A DNA stretch of 53,990 bases from Marine Group I thaumarchaeote (GCA_013390905.1 JACATG010000005.1:32001-85990); one strand, 5' to 3'; positions 8,799 to 18,460 are shown, numbered from the stretch's first letter. Numbers and translations are program-made. Notes: a model not told the origin generated them from the letters alone.

Positions 8799-9227
8799 TT
8801 GTCAAAGTTCTCTTTTGAAAAAACTGTTAATGCAAAAAGAGAAACTGTTTTTGAAAGACTATCAAATTATGAAAATTATGAAAAATTATTGCCTCAACAT
8901 TTTCCATCTGTTCGTGTACGTTCAGTTCGAGGAAATGTTTCAGTTGTAGAAGAGCACATGAATCTTGGAGATCGAGAACTGGTAATTATGGCAAAGCATG
9001 TCACTACAGAACCAATTTTGCATGAGGTTTTTGTTATTGGTGGTGATGCGAAGGGAAGTTACATCAAGCAACAATTTATCGAAATTTCACAAGGAACAAG
9101 AATCATCGTTGATGTAGATTTTAAGCTAAAGGGCAAGATGAAGATATCAGGCATATTTGAAAAAAACAAGTTTGAAAAAGATTATGCTAAAATTTTAGAT
9201 GATTTTGTAAAAATTGCTGAAAACTAG
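8799..9227 (+). CDS. SRPBCC/START-like ligand-binding family protein
   Basis: This 142-residue protein begins with FSFEKTVNAKRETVFERLSNYENYEKLLPQHFPSVRV, the typical first strand and helices of the polyketide cyclase/coenzyme-Q-binding (SRPBCC) fold. It ends with the long C-terminal helix of that fold. The start is TTG, 7 nt after ubiX, so the two are likely co-transcribed. A link to quinone or lipid metabolism is plausible but only inferred. The stop shares CTAG with the convergent tatA. Confidence 0.8.
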   Translation: MSKFSFEKTVNAKRETVFERLSNYENYEKLLPQHFPSVRVRSVRGNVSVVEEHMNLGDRELVIMAKHVTTEPILHEVFVIGGDAKGSYIKQQFIEISQGTRIIVDVDFKLKGKMKISGIFEKNKFEKDYAKILDDFVKIAEN

Positions 9228-9454
9228 TCTGATTTCACTTCTTTATCTTTGGTAATTTTGTCAATTTCTCCCTTGAAGTCTTTGAGTTCATTATCAGCTT
9301 CAATCTTTCCTTTCTCAAATTCCCCTTTAGCTTTACCAAATGTCTTTGCAAGTTCTGGAATCTTTTTTACCCCAAAAATTAACACACCAATCACTACAAC
9401 CAATATTATAATCTCTGGTCCTTGAATAAAGTTAACAATATTCATTCCAAGCAT
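9224..9454 (-). CDS. tatA: Twin-arginine translocase subunit TatA/E
   Basis: This is the small pore-forming subunit of the Tat system, which exports folded proteins. The 76-residue protein has one N-terminal membrane helix (about residues 11-28), the hinge FGVKKIPELAKTFGKAKGEFEKG that begins the amphipathic helix, and a charged tail. It lies 27 nt downstream of tatC on the same strand. The start could be ATG 1 or ATG 4. The stop overlaps the convergent gene by CTAG. Confidence 0.93.
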   Translation of the reverse strand: MLGMNIVNFIQGPEIIILVVVIGVLIFGVKKIPELAKTFGKAKGEFEKGKIEADNELKDFKGEIDKITKDKEVKSD

Positions 9455-9481
9455 ATTAAATTAACTTCTTCGATTTGAAAT

Positions 9482-10273
9482 TTAAGTGTTCAACTTTTTA
9501 CGTTCTTTACGCTCAATACTTATCATGCCTGCAACATAAAGTAGAATCATTGGAACTGCAATAAACCACATTGTTATACCACTACCATCTGGTGTAATTA
9601 CTGCACCAAAGATTACAATAATCACAATTGCATATCGTAAATTCTTTCTCCAAAAGTCTGGTTCTACCATTCCTGATGCAGATATTGCATACATTACAAG
9701 TGGTAGCTGAAATGAAAATCCAAATGCCAATAAAAATTGTAAAACAAAAGTAACAAATTCCATTATGCCGAGAAAAGTTACTAGCCCTGCAGATTCCCCA
9801 TATCTATACAAAAATTCTAAAATATATGGAATCACAAAATTGTAAGAAAAAACACAACCTGCAATAAACAGGCCTAGTGCTGGAATTGTAATACTTCTAC
9901 TAACATTAATTTCATTTTCTTTTAGTGCTGGTTTGATGAATCCGACTAACTCTCTTATAATAACTGGCATTCCTATTACAATCCCTACAAGTGCTGCAAT
10001 GTGTACTTGGGCAAAGAAAGCTTGTCCTGGCGCAGTCTGAATCAACTGAACATTTTCTGGAACGAGATTAAGTTTCATGTGGTTTGTAATTTGTGCTGCA
10101 ATGTTGTTAAGTGGTTCAAATGTGGGATAGTACAAAGTAATTTCATTTACTTGAATAGGTTCTGCATGAAAAGTTAGAATAAATGCAGTAATGATACCAA
10201 TGACTAGAACAATTCTAAGTAGTCTCTTTCTTAACTCTTGAAAGTGGAGATTGATTCCATCTAACTCTGACAT
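9482..10273 (-). CDS. tatC: Sec-independent protein translocase TatC
   Basis: TatC recognises twin-arginine signal peptides. The 263-residue length with six hydrophobic segments is normal. The N-terminal HFQELRKRLLRIVLVIG matches the conserved HLxELRxRL signature, and the loop IKPALKENEI matches the FxxPgLxxxE motif region. It is followed by tatA in the same direction, forming a minimal TatAC system. There is no separate tatB, as is usual in archaea. Confidence 0.95.
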   Translation of the reverse strand: MSELDGINLHFQELRKRLLRIVLVIGIITAFILTFHAEPIQVNEITLYYPTFEPLNNIAAQITNHMKLNLVPENVQLIQTAPGQAFFAQVHIAALVGIVIGMPVIIRELVGFIKPALKENEINVSRSITIPALGLFIAGCVFSYNFVIPYILEFLYRYGESAGLVTFLGIMEFVTFVLQFLLAFGFSFQLPLVMYAISASGMVEPDFWRKNLRYAIVIIVIFGAVITPDGSGITMWFIAVPMILLYVAGMISIERKERKKLNT

Positions 10274-10300
10274 GAAATATTTTTGTGTTTTAAGCTATAT

Positions 10301-10765
10301 CTATTTGCCGGGAATTGGTAACAACTTTGCCTCTGGCAGTCCTGCTTCTTTGAGTTGTTCAGTAGTTAAATCCTCAAACTCCAAAGAAATAACAGCCTTT
10401 GTGTTGAATTTTGTTTCCATCTCCTTTGCCAAGTCTCCAATGTCTTTGCTAGAATAGATTTCTTTTGAATCTTTCAGAAATATCCTTTCTCCTTTTTCCA
10501 TCTTTTTACCATTGAATTTCCCTTTAAGGAAATTAGTGATTGCTGGGAGTTCTTCTCTATCGATATTGTTATAGTAATAACAGATTCCTTTTACTGATTC
10601 ATAGTCATATGCAGTCCCATGTTTATACATGAAAACTCCAATAAAATGTGCCTCTACTTCTGGCTCTCTAATACATTTAATTTCCCAATTTAACAATTTA
10701 CTTTCATCATAAGTAAAACCATCCATCTCATCTGATGTAAGCTTCCAATATCTAGATCTTGCCAT
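10301..10765 (-). CDS. Thaumarchaeal hypothetical protein
   Basis: This is a 154-residue soluble protein, MARSRYWKLTSDEMDGF..., with aromatic-rich strands in the N-terminal half (EAHFIGVFMYKHGTAYDYESVKGICYYYNN) and a charged helical C-terminal half. There is no signal peptide or membrane segment. It lies 27 nt upstream of tatC on the same strand and may share its transcript. No family is recognised. Confidence 0.65.
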   Translation of the reverse strand: MARSRYWKLTSDEMDGFTYDESKLLNWEIKCIREPEVEAHFIGVFMYKHGTAYDYESVKGICYYYNNIDREELPAITNFLKGKFNGKKMEKGERIFLKDSKEIYSSKDIGDLAKEMETKFNTKAVISLEFEDLTTEQLKEAGLPEAKLLPIPGK

Positions 10766-10864
10766 TATGTAATGAGGTAAAATATTCTGATATAAATTCC
10801 AATGTCTGTCTAATTAATAGTAAAACGTGATCTTCCTTTTATAACAAATTGACGTAATTGGTTT

Positions 10865-11020
10865 ATGGGAGACAGAATAACCATTGTATTGAATTCCACC
10901 AATGTTGAGAAACTTCGTAATATTCAAGCAAGGATGATCAGAACTTCCCCTAAATCTATCAGCTTCTCACGTGTATTGAATTTAGTTGTTAGCGAAGGTC
11001 TCAAGAAATTTAAAGCATAA
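10865..11020 (+). CDS. Small ribbon-helix-helix-like DNA-binding protein
   Basis: This 51-residue protein starts at ATG 10865. RITIVLNST gives the single beta strand, VEKLRNIQARMIRTSP the first helix, and SFSRVLNLVVSEGLKKF the second helix. This is the layout of MetJ/Arc/CopG-type (RHH) repressors, which dimerise through the strand. It stands alone upstream of purS, so a local regulatory role is possible but unproven. Confidence 0.7.
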   Translation: MGDRITIVLNSTNVEKLRNIQARMIRTSPKSISFSRVLNLVVSEGLKKFKA

Positions 11021-11152
11021 TTCAAAACTAAAATTATTCATGTACTAACTCTATTTTTAATTAGGATGCTTAATGTGTTTTTCAATATAAGCATAAATGT
11101 ATAAAATTATTCGGAAGATAGATTAATCTCGATTTAAATTTGAACATTGTTA

Positions 11153-11413
11153 ATGGCAACTTTTAACGTTCAAGTAATCATAGAAAATAAACCTGGTATC
11201 AGTGATCCTGAAGGGGATACAATTCTAAATGATCTAGTTTTAAAAGGAACACACAAAACAGTTTCTAAAATCAAAACTGCAAAGATGTTAAAATTTACAA
11301 TCAAAGAAAAAGACAAGAAGACTGCTGAATCAAAAATACAAGAGATCTGTGACGAGCTACGAATATACAATCCAGTGGTTAGTAAAGTATCAGTAGTCGT
11401 TTTTGATGCCTAG
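11153..11413 (+). CDS. purS: FGAM synthase subunit PurS
   Basis: PurS is the small dimeric linker that couples PurQ and PurL in the four-step formylglycinamidine ribonucleotide amidotransferase. The 86-residue length is typical, with the family elements FNVQVIIENKPGISDPEGDTI and the C-terminal NPVVSKVSVVVFDA. A TTG two codons upstream is also in frame, but ATG 11153 gives the usual N-terminus. It is the first gene of purS-purQ-purL-purF. Confidence 0.92.
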   Translation: MATFNVQVIIENKPGISDPEGDTILNDLVLKGTHKTVSKIKTAKMLKFTIKEKDKKTAESKIQEICDELRIYNPVVSKVSVVVFDA

Positions 11414-11462
11414 ACTTTTCAGATTCAATTCAAATTAAATATCGCTAAATGTAAATACAAAT

Positions 11463-12143
11463 GTGAAGGTTGGGGTTGTAGTTTTTCCTGGTAGTAATTG
11501 TGATCGTGATATGTATCATGTTCTAACTGATGTCTTTAATCTTGATACACAATACTATTGGCATGAGAAATCTCTTCCAAAAAATATTGATGCAGTAATT
11601 CTTCCTGGTGGATTTTCTTATGGAGATCGACTTAGAGCTGGAGTAATTGCGGCTCATAGCCCAATCATTAAGGATATCCAAAAGATGGCTGAAAAAGGGA
11701 TTCCAATTTTAGGTGTATGTAATGGATTTCAAATTCTTGTAGAATCCGGGTTACTTCCTGGAGTTCTACTCAAAAACGAATCTCTAAATTTTATGTGTGA
11801 ATGGATAAATTTGATTGTAGAAAACAACAAGACTCCATTTACAAATCAATTCAAACTACATGAGAAAATTCCAATTCCAATCGCAAATGGTGAAGGGCGA
11901 TATTATGTTGATGATAATACTCTAAAACAATTAAAGAAAAAAAACCAAATTGTATTTAGATATAGTCAAGTTGTAAACGGCTCTTCAAATAGAATTGCGG
12001 GCGTCTGTAATCCAGCAGGAAATGTTGTTGGCATGATGCCACATCCCGAAAGAGCAGTTGAGTCTGAAATTAATCCAGTTGATAACAAACCCTCCTCTCT
12101 TATCTTTGAATCTCTAATGGTAAAAATGGGTGTTGTAAATTGA
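11463..12143 (+). CDS. purQ: FGAM synthase glutaminase subunit PurQ
   Basis: PurQ releases ammonia from glutamine for PurL. The 226-residue protein has the class-I glutaminase nucleophile Cys86 in GVCNGFQIL, and the catalytic His/Glu in MPHPERAVE near its end. The start is GTG at 11463. The TTGA at 12140-12143 is shared with the purL start, giving a 4-nt overlap and probable translational coupling. Confidence 0.95.
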   Translation: MKVGVVVFPGSNCDRDMYHVLTDVFNLDTQYYWHEKSLPKNIDAVILPGGFSYGDRLRAGVIAAHSPIIKDIQKMAEKGIPILGVCNGFQILVESGLLPGVLLKNESLNFMCEWINLIVENNKTPFTNQFKLHEKIPIPIANGEGRYYVDDNTLKQLKKKNQIVFRYSQVVNGSSNRIAGVCNPAGNVVGMMPHPERAVESEINPVDNKPSSLIFESLMVKMGVVN

Positions 12144-14305
12144 GTCTTGAACCTCAAGAACTAATTGAACTAAAATCAAAAATTGGTAGAGATCCAACTT
12201 CAACTGAATTACAAATTATAGCTGCAGAGTGGTCTGAGCATTGTTCCTACAAATCATCAAAAAAACATCTCAAAATGCTACCGATGAAAGGACCTCTTGT
12301 AATTCAAGAGAAAGGATATGACTCTGGTGTCTTGGATGTTGGGGGTGGGTATGTTATAACTGCACACATTGAAAGTCATAATCATCCATCTGCTGTTGAA
12401 CCATATGGTGGTGCTGCGACTGGTGTAGGTGGTGTAATTAGAGATATTTTATCGACAGGGACGCGGCCTATTGCAATCCTTAATGGATTGCGTTTTGGAA
12501 ATATAGAAAAAGATCAACAAGCAAGATGGCTTTTCAAAAATGCGGTTACTGGAATTGCTGACTATGGAAACTGTTTAGGCATTCCAACGATTGGAGGTGA
12601 AGTAGAGTTTGATGACTGTTATCAAAATTATGCCCTAGTGGATGTTGCAGCAGTAGGGTTTGGCAAAAAAGAAAATTTGATTAAAAATCATGCTAAGAAA
12701 GGAGATTTGGTAGTGCTACTTGGAGGTTCTACGGGTAGAGATGGAATGGGCGGTTCTCAGTTTGCTTCAGATTCTTTGGAATCAGAAGATCGCTCTGCAG
12801 TTCAAATCCCAGATCCTTTTATTGAGAAATTAATCATAGAGGCAATCTTGGAAGCGAGAAATCATAAACTAATCAATGCAATGAAAGACCTTGGAGGTGG
12901 TGGTTTGTCTTGTGCAGTTTCAGAGATTGTTGACACATTAGAAGTTGGAATAGAGATGGATGTTGACATGGTTCATACACGTGAATCAAACATGCATCCA
13001 GATGAAATAATGATCTCTGAATCACAAGAAAGAATGTTAATTATTACAAGTAAAACTAAATTAAAAAAACTGCAAGAAATTTGCAAAAAATTCCGTATTA
13101 CGTGTTCTGTAATTGGTCATATAAAATCCGATAATCAAATGCATGTAAAAAAAGGCAAAAAGACATTTGCAAATCTTCCAACAGATGTTGTTGTAAATGT
13201 AACCCTTCTTGATTTGCCATCAAAAAAGCCTGTATATTTGAAAACAATTGAGAAAGAAAAAAAACTCAAATCAATTTCTGATTATTCTAAAATAATGATG
13301 AGTTTCCTTGGTGCACCAAACATAGCAAGCAAAATTTGGGTTTATGGACAATATGATCATGAGGTTGGCATTAGGACTGTCATAAAACCCGGACATGATG
13401 CATCAGTTTTACGACTAGATAACGGAAAATTTCTTTCTATAAAGATTGATGGAAATCCAAAGCAGTGTTACATTAATCCTAGAGAAGGCGCAATAGGTTG
13501 TTTTGAGGAGGCGTGCAGAAATGTTGTCTGTACTGGAGCAAAGCCAATTGGTATGCTTGATCATCTTCAATTTGGAAATCCAAAAGATCCTGAAATATTT
13601 TGGACATTTTTAGAATCCCTAAAGGGGTTAACTGATTTTGCTAACTATTTCAAGATTCCCTGTATTGGAGGCAAGGTCAGCTTGTACAATGAAACTCCCT
13701 TAGGATCAATAAAACCAACTCCTCTGATTGGAGTTTTGGGTTTAATTGATAAAAAACCTCTCATTCCTCAAAAGATTACCGAAGGTGATTGTCTTGTAAT
13801 TGTTGGGGACACCAAAGATGAGATGGGTGGTTCTGAATACTTTGAATATGTTCACAAGTTCGTTGGAGGAAAATGTCCATCTGTTAACTTTGTAGAATCA
13901 AAGAAAAACATGAAAACTGTATTGAAAGTAATTCAAAGTCAACTCCTAAAATCCGTACATGATTGTTCAAAGGGTGGATTGGCAGTTGCAATATCTGAAC
14001 TTTGTATGATGAATCAAATTGGTTGTAAAATATCATTAGAAAATGTTCCTGGTGAGAAACTTGATATTGACAGAATTTTATTTTCTGAAAGTCACTCTCG
14101 TTATCTTTTAATATTAGATAAGAAAAATCTCAAAAAACTAGAAATTATACTCAAAAAGAACAAAGTTTCATTCAAACTTATTGGTAAGTTTATGGGAGAC
14201 AAAATTCAATTTACAAAGGGAATAAAATCGATCATTGATCTAAGAGTTGATATGGCGCAAAAGACTTGGATAAATTCGTTAAAGGACTTGGTGCTTCATG
14301 GTTAA
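12140..14305 (+). CDS. purL: FGAM synthase large subunit PurL
   Basis: PurL makes FGAM from FGAR, ATP and the ammonia delivered by PurQ. At 721 residues it is the usual small (archaeal/Gram-positive) form that needs PurS and PurQ. Motifs seen include EWSEHCSYKSSKKHLK, HNHPSAVEPYGGAATGVGG and a second-half repeat, DMAQKT end. The start is TTG, overlapping the purQ stop by 4 nt, and the end overlaps the purF start by 8 nt. Confidence 0.96.
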   Translation: MSLEPQELIELKSKIGRDPTSTELQIIAAEWSEHCSYKSSKKHLKMLPMKGPLVIQEKGYDSGVLDVGGGYVITAHIESHNHPSAVEPYGGAATGVGGVIRDILSTGTRPIAILNGLRFGNIEKDQQARWLFKNAVTGIADYGNCLGIPTIGGEVEFDDCYQNYALVDVAAVGFGKKENLIKNHAKKGDLVVLLGGSTGRDGMGGSQFASDSLESEDRSAVQIPDPFIEKLIIEAILEARNHKLINAMKDLGGGGLSCAVSEIVDTLEVGIEMDVDMVHTRESNMHPDEIMISESQERMLIITSKTKLKKLQEICKKFRITCSVIGHIKSDNQMHVKKGKKTFANLPTDVVVNVTLLDLPSKKPVYLKTIEKEKKLKSISDYSKIMMSFLGAPNIASKIWVYGQYDHEVGIRTVIKPGHDASVLRLDNGKFLSIKIDGNPKQCYINPREGAIGCFEEACRNVVCTGAKPIGMLDHLQFGNPKDPEIFWTFLESLKGLTDFANYFKIPCIGGKVSLYNETPLGSIKPTPLIGVLGLIDKKPLIPQKITEGDCLVIVGDTKDEMGGSEYFEYVHKFVGGKCPSVNFVESKKNMKTVLKVIQSQLLKSVHDCSKGGLAVAISELCMMNQIGCKISLENVPGEKLDIDRILFSESHSRYLLILDKKNLKKLEIILKKNKVSFKLIGKFMGDKIQFTKGIKSIIDLRVDMAQKTWINSLKDLVLHG

Positions 14306-15728
14306 AGAAAATTGTGGCGTAGTTGGAATCTTTAGTTTGAGTGGAACTAATGTAATACCTATGGTGATCGATGCATTAAGAGCACTTCAACATAGAGGCC
14401 AAGAAGCATGGGGTCTTGCAATTCCAAACAAACTCCCACTTAAAAGATTAGGACTAGTTTCTGCGGCATCATCAGAATTTAAAACAATTACAGAAGAATA
14501 TGAATCTCCTTCAGTAATTGGACATGTACGTTACTCCACAATGGGACGTAGTACTCTTGAAAATGCACAACCCCTTAAAGTGAAAGATCTCTGTATTGCT
14601 CATAATGGAACAATTACAAATGTTCAAGAACTATCAAACCTTGTCGGGGGCTGCTCATTTACACCACAAAATGCTAGTGACACTCTTGTTGCAGCACAAA
14701 GACTGGTTGCACTAATCTCTGAGAACGGCCAAATGGGTAAGGCACTGTCAATTCTTAAAAATGAGATGGTTGGCTCTTACTGTTTTACATTCATCACTGA
14801 CGATAATTCTGTTTACGCTGCACGTGATCCAAAAGGATTTCGTCCAATGGTTTTAGGGCATAAAGAAGTAGATAATACTTACATTGTTGCATCTGAATCT
14901 TCAGCATTATCTGCAGTTGGAGCTGAACTGCAAAGAAATGTGAACCCTGGTGAATTAATTAAGTTAAGCAAAAATGGATTAGAGACCGAACGCTTCTCTG
15001 ATGAATCTACACATGCACATTGTTCTTTTGAATTTACTTACTTTGCACATCCATCAAGTAACATGGAAGGAACCAATATCTATGTTGCAAGAAAAAACAT
15101 TGGTAAATTTTTGGCAAGGAAATTTCCAATTAAAGATGCAGATTTAGTAATACCAGTTCCTGACTCCGCAAGACCTGCTGCACTAGGATATGCACAAGAA
15201 CTTGGCGTGTCCTTTGATGAAGGCTTACTCAAAGACAGATATAGTAAGAAAGGACCATTACGAAGTTTCATTGAACCACATCAAACCGATAGAGTAGAAA
15301 TTAATAGGTGGATTATGCCTATTAAAGAAATTATTGAAGGAAAACATGTTGTTGTAATTGATGATAGTTTAGTTAGAGGTACAAGCTCTAAGGCAATTAT
15401 TAAGGCACTTCGAAGAGCTGGTGCAAAAAAAATTAGTATGGTCATTACATACCCTCCAATTAAATTTCCATGTTATGCTGGAATTGATTTTCCATCACAA
15501 GAGGAACTTGCAACATTTTCTAATGGAAAAGATATGACTACCGAAGAAACCACTGAAATGGTAAGACAAAGCATTGGTGCAGACTTTTTGGGGTATAATG
15601 ATGCTGAAAACCTTGCAGCAGCAATTGGCATTCCAAAAGATTCCATGTGCTTTACATGTTCTTCAGGCAACTATGATTCTCTTGGAATTAAGCCCAAATT
15701 TAGTAGAATAGAGATGAAAGGTGAATAA
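14298..15728 (+). CDS. purF: Amidophosphoribosyltransferase PurF
   Basis: PurF catalyses the first committed purine step, PRPP plus glutamine to phosphoribosylamine. In this 476-residue protein the glutaminase Cys6 is in ENCGVVGIF, so a five-residue propeptide would be removed. The PRPP loop VVVIDDSLVRGTSSKAI is intact. Four cysteines (HCSFEFTYFA, PCYAGID and the pair CFTC) sit where the Bacillus-type enzyme holds its 4Fe-4S cluster, so an iron-sulfur form is likely. It overlaps purL by 8 nt. Confidence 0.96.
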   Translation: MVKENCGVVGIFSLSGTNVIPMVIDALRALQHRGQEAWGLAIPNKLPLKRLGLVSAASSEFKTITEEYESPSVIGHVRYSTMGRSTLENAQPLKVKDLCIAHNGTITNVQELSNLVGGCSFTPQNASDTLVAAQRLVALISENGQMGKALSILKNEMVGSYCFTFITDDNSVYAARDPKGFRPMVLGHKEVDNTYIVASESSALSAVGAELQRNVNPGELIKLSKNGLETERFSDESTHAHCSFEFTYFAHPSSNMEGTNIYVARKNIGKFLARKFPIKDADLVIPVPDSARPAALGYAQELGVSFDEGLLKDRYSKKGPLRSFIEPHQTDRVEINRWIMPIKEIIEGKHVVVIDDSLVRGTSSKAIIKALRRAGAKKISMVITYPPIKFPCYAGIDFPSQEELATFSNGKDMTTEETTEMVRQSIGADFLGYNDAENLAAAIGIPKDSMCFTCSSGNYDSLGIKPKFSRIEMKGE

Positions 15729-15731
15729 ATC

Positions 15732-16010
15732 GTGCAAGCCATCTGGAACAGTGTTGTGATTGCTGAAAGTAATGATACAATTGTAGTTGAAGGTAATCAT
15801 TACTTTCCATTTAATTCAATTAAAAAAGAATATTTTCACAAAACTGAACAGACAACTCTTTGCGGTTGGAAGGGAATGGCAAACTATTATTCAATATCTG
15901 TTAATGGAAAAACTAACAAAGATTGTGCTTGGTATTATGAAGAACCAAATGACGCTGCCATGAAGATCAAGGGAATGGTAGCCTTTTGGAATGGTGTTGA
16001 AGTAAAGTAA
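15732..16010 (+). CDS. DUF427 family protein
   Basis: This 92-residue protein has the DUF427 layout: AIWNSVVIAESNDTIVVEGNHYFP, then TLCGWKGMANYYSI, then AWYYEEPNDAAMKIKGMVAFWNGVEV. The family is small and beta-rich, its biochemical role is not settled, and it often contains the conserved CxWKGxAxYY element seen here. It starts at GTG 3 nt after purF, so it is likely the last gene of the purSQLF transcript. Confidence 0.88.
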   Translation: MQAIWNSVVIAESNDTIVVEGNHYFPFNSIKKEYFHKTEQTTLCGWKGMANYYSISVNGKTNKDCAWYYEEPNDAAMKIKGMVAFWNGVEVK

Positions 16011-16073
16011 GTCCTACACCAACTAGATTTGATAATTAAAATTCCTAAAATAATGGAATATTAGAGATAAGTT

Positions 16074-16268
16074 ATGGAAGATGAGATAGCGAAACGCGAC
16101 CATCAGAGAAATAAATCTGAAATTGTAAAATTAGTGAAAGAAATGTTTGGTTTAGAAAAATGGGGTGATGAAGAATATAAGAGAAAACTGCAAGAATTAG
16201 TTAAGAAAGATGATGATTTAATTAAAGATGTTATTAGAAAAATTAAGTTAGAAAAAGGCTTGGAATGA
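16074..16268 (+). CDS. Small charged helical protein
   Basis: The 64-residue protein is dominated by Lys, Glu and Asp and is probably two or three helices. It contains FGLEKWGDEEYKRKLQELVKKDD. It has no Cys, signal or membrane segment. It lies between the DUF427 gene and a small membrane-anchored protein, all on the same strand. Function is unknown. Confidence 0.55.
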   Translation: MEDEIAKRDHQRNKSEIVKLVKEMFGLEKWGDEEYKRKLQELVKKDDDLIKDVIRKIKLEKGLE

Positions 16269-16340
16269 AACCTGTAATAATTACCTAACAATTTCCATCA
16301 TATAATCAATCTTAATTATTAGGAAAACAACATACAATCC

Positions 16341-16727
16341 ATGAATCAGTACACTCTAATTGTTGCTGCAGGAATTACTGTAATTGCAATAGTGGCTGTA
16401 ATTTTTACTGGTGATATTTTGAAATTATCAGTTCCCACTCAAGAATATGATATCTTTGTTGATCCAATTTTAGACAAACAAAGTCTGTTTGTTATGGGAA
16501 GAGTAACAATTCAAAATATCGGTTCTCAACCCCTAACAAATATTCATGTGAACTTTGGGGCTGGAGATACTCTTGATCTTAAAACTCTCAAAGTAGGACA
16601 AAAAATAATACTCTCTCCTCCCCCTGATAACCCCATGGAGTTTGTGATGATCAGTGCTGATAACGACATCTTTGTAAGCAAAGCCTACCGTGAATTGCCA
16701 AAGATGGTTGGCATGATGGGCTCATGA
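16341..16727 (+). CDS. Membrane-anchored extracytoplasmic beta-sandwich protein
   Basis: The 128-residue protein has an N-terminal hydrophobic anchor (residues about 5-24). A probable extracellular domain follows, with strand pattern SLFVMGRVTIQNIGSQPLTNIHVNFGAGDTLDLKTLKVGQKI. This resembles the Ig-like or CARDB-type folds common in thaumarchaeal surface proteins. That is fold-level inference only. It lies 45 nt upstream of purC. Confidence 0.65.
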   Translation: MNQYTLIVAAGITVIAIVAVIFTGDILKLSVPTQEYDIFVDPILDKQSLFVMGRVTIQNIGSQPLTNIHVNFGAGDTLDLKTLKVGQKIILSPPPDNPMEFVMISADNDIFVSKAYRELPKMVGMMGS

Positions 16728-16772
16728 CCTTTTTACTATCAGTTAAATCATATCAAAATCCAGTGTGATTGT

Positions 16773-17597
16773 TTGAAGTTTCTTACAAGTGGTAAAGTAA
16801 AGGACATTTATGATGTAGATGAAGATACAATTCTTTTCAAGTTCTCAGATAGAGTTTCTGCTTATGATGTCAAATTCAAGCAAGATATCCCACAAAAGGG
16901 TGAAGTTTTGTGTAAATTTGCAGAATTCTGGTTCAACAAGTTAACCGTACCAAACCATTTTGTAAGACGTGAATCTGATACCGAGATTGTTGTAAAAAAG
17001 ATGCAGATGCTTCCAATAGAGTGTGTTGTTAGGGGCTATTTCTATGGAAGTTTGGTAAATCGTTGGAAGAATGGTCAAATCACATTACCTGAAGGCATTG
17101 ACACTACATTGGCTACAAAACTTCCAGAACCAATTTTTGATCCTACCACAAAATCAGAACACGATATTCCCATTAGTAAATCAAAAGCACTAGAGATGAA
17201 TTTAGTTACTGAGGAACAATACAAATGGTTAGAAAAAACTTCGATTGAAATTTACAAAAAAATGGCAGAAATTGCTGATGGTGTTGGGTTTATCTTGGCA
17301 GATTTGAAATTAGAATTTGGAATTTTAGACGGACAAATTACTTTGGGGGATTCGATTGGTCCAGATGAGTATCGTTTATGGCCAAAAGAATCTTTTCAGG
17401 TAGGAAAAATTCAAGAAGCATATGACAAACAACTTTTGCGTGATTGGTTAACTGCTAATGGATATCAAAAACAATTTGACGATGCACGAAATGCCAATAA
17501 AGAACCTGTTGCTCCAAAAATTCCACAAGAGATAATTGAAAAAATGACAGAGCGTTATGTTATTGCATATGAGAAACTTGCAGGAAAAACTTTGTAA
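16773..17597 (+). CDS. purC: SAICAR synthetase PurC
   Basis: PurC joins aspartate to CAIR in the purine pathway. The 274-residue protein begins [32 protein letters not shown] and contains [13 protein letters not shown] and the catalytic-domain segment [31 protein letters not shown], all typical. The start is TTG at 16773. It is separated from purSQLF by three small genes but is on the same strand. Confidence 0.96.
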   Translation: MKFLTSGKVKDIYDVDEDTILFKFSDRVSAYDVKFKQDIPQKGEVLCKFAEFWFNKLTVPNHFVRRESDTEIVVKKMQMLPIECVVRGYFYGSLVNRWKNGQITLPEGIDTTLATKLPEPIFDPTTKSEHDIPISKSKALEMNLVTEEQYKWLEKTSIEIYKKMAEIADGVGFILADLKLEFGILDGQITLGDSIGPDEYRLWPKESFQVGKIQEAYDKQLLRDWLTANGYQKQFDDARNANKEPVAPKIPQEIIEKMTERYVIAYEKLAGKTL

Positions 17598-17944
17598 CTA
17601 TTATTGTGAACGTGATGTTGACTACAAGCTAACTTTAAACTCGAATTTTATTTTTGACATAATGACAAAATAACGTTCTGTTAGGCAATTGCTGAAATAA
17701 TTTTCCAGAGATAATTTTTTTGACATTTTAGAAAATTTCTAAAACCCCTACCAAAATTATTCTATTGATTCAATATTCATCATAGTGGTATTAATATTAT
17801 TGAATACGTTACGATATTTCTTATATCAATTAGTATGGTTTTGATAGCAGTATGAATTTTATTGAAACAAAAAAAAATTAATGCTATTAGACAAAAAAAT
17901 CTGATATAGGGATCTTTTAGATCAGACAAGAAGGTAATCTCAGT
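17598..17944. other. 347-bp intergenic region with two imperfect/perfect inverted motifs
   Basis: No gene is convincing here. About 35 nt after purC, TAAACTCGAATTT at 17636-17648 resembles half of the palindrome family found at 18.9-22.3 kb. At 17726-17744 there is a 9-bp inverted pair, TTTTAGAAA then one base then TTTCTAAAA. The last 60 bases should contain the promoter of the downstream HTH gene. Confidence 0.5.
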
Positions 17945-18448
17945 ATGTCTACATTATTGGAAAAGCAAATCAAAGTAAATCGTATAGTTACGACAAGCAT
18001 AGAACATGCACGTGCAATTGAAGATCCTGCACGAGCTAAAATTGTGGAAATGTTATACCACCAAGCACTTTCTGCAGATCAGATAACAAGTGTTCTAAAA
18101 AAGGTAGGATACAAAAAAGCATTAACAACAGTCCGTCACCATCTGGAAATTCTTAAGAATTCTGGATTAATTGAAATTGCAAAAATTGAAGAATCAAGAG
18201 GTGCTATAAAAAAATATTATGGCACTTCAACTAAACTACTAGATTTTAAGACCCCTGAAGATTTTGATTCAAAATATTCCAAAATAATTGACAAAACATC
18301 CACCAAAATTGAAAAAATCATCAAAGGTCTGACGCCAAAAACTACCAAATCAAAAGGTAAACAATCTAAAGAATATTCACAGTATTTAGTCGTGGAAATT
18401 ATAAACAGAGCAATGACAAATGTACTAGAAAATTCTGAAAACAAATAA
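17945..18448 (+). CDS. ArsR-like winged-helix transcription regulator
   Basis: In this 167-residue protein, residues about 18-88 form a helix-turn-helix of the ArsR/winged-helix type: ARAIEDPARAKIVEMLYHQALSADQI, then TTVRHHLEILKNSGLIEIAKIEESRGAIKKYYG as recognition helix and wing. The C-terminal part is charged and helical, perhaps for dimerisation. No metal-binding Cys is present. The palindromic sequence at 17726-17744 upstream and the palindrome family downstream are candidate targets, but this is only a guess. The next gene starts 12 nt later. Confidence 0.85.
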   Translation: MSTLLEKQIKVNRIVTTSIEHARAIEDPARAKIVEMLYHQALSADQITSVLKKVGYKKALTTVRHHLEILKNSGLIEIAKIEESRGAIKKYYGTSTKLLDFKTPEDFDSKYSKIIDKTSTKIEKIIKGLTPKTTKSKGKQSKEYSQYLVVEIINRAMTNVLENSENK

Positions 18449-18460
18449 CAACGAAAAATT

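Noticed and set aside
9224-10273. Separate tatB gene
   Set aside because: Only one TatA-type gene is present; archaea commonly use TatA and TatC without TatB.
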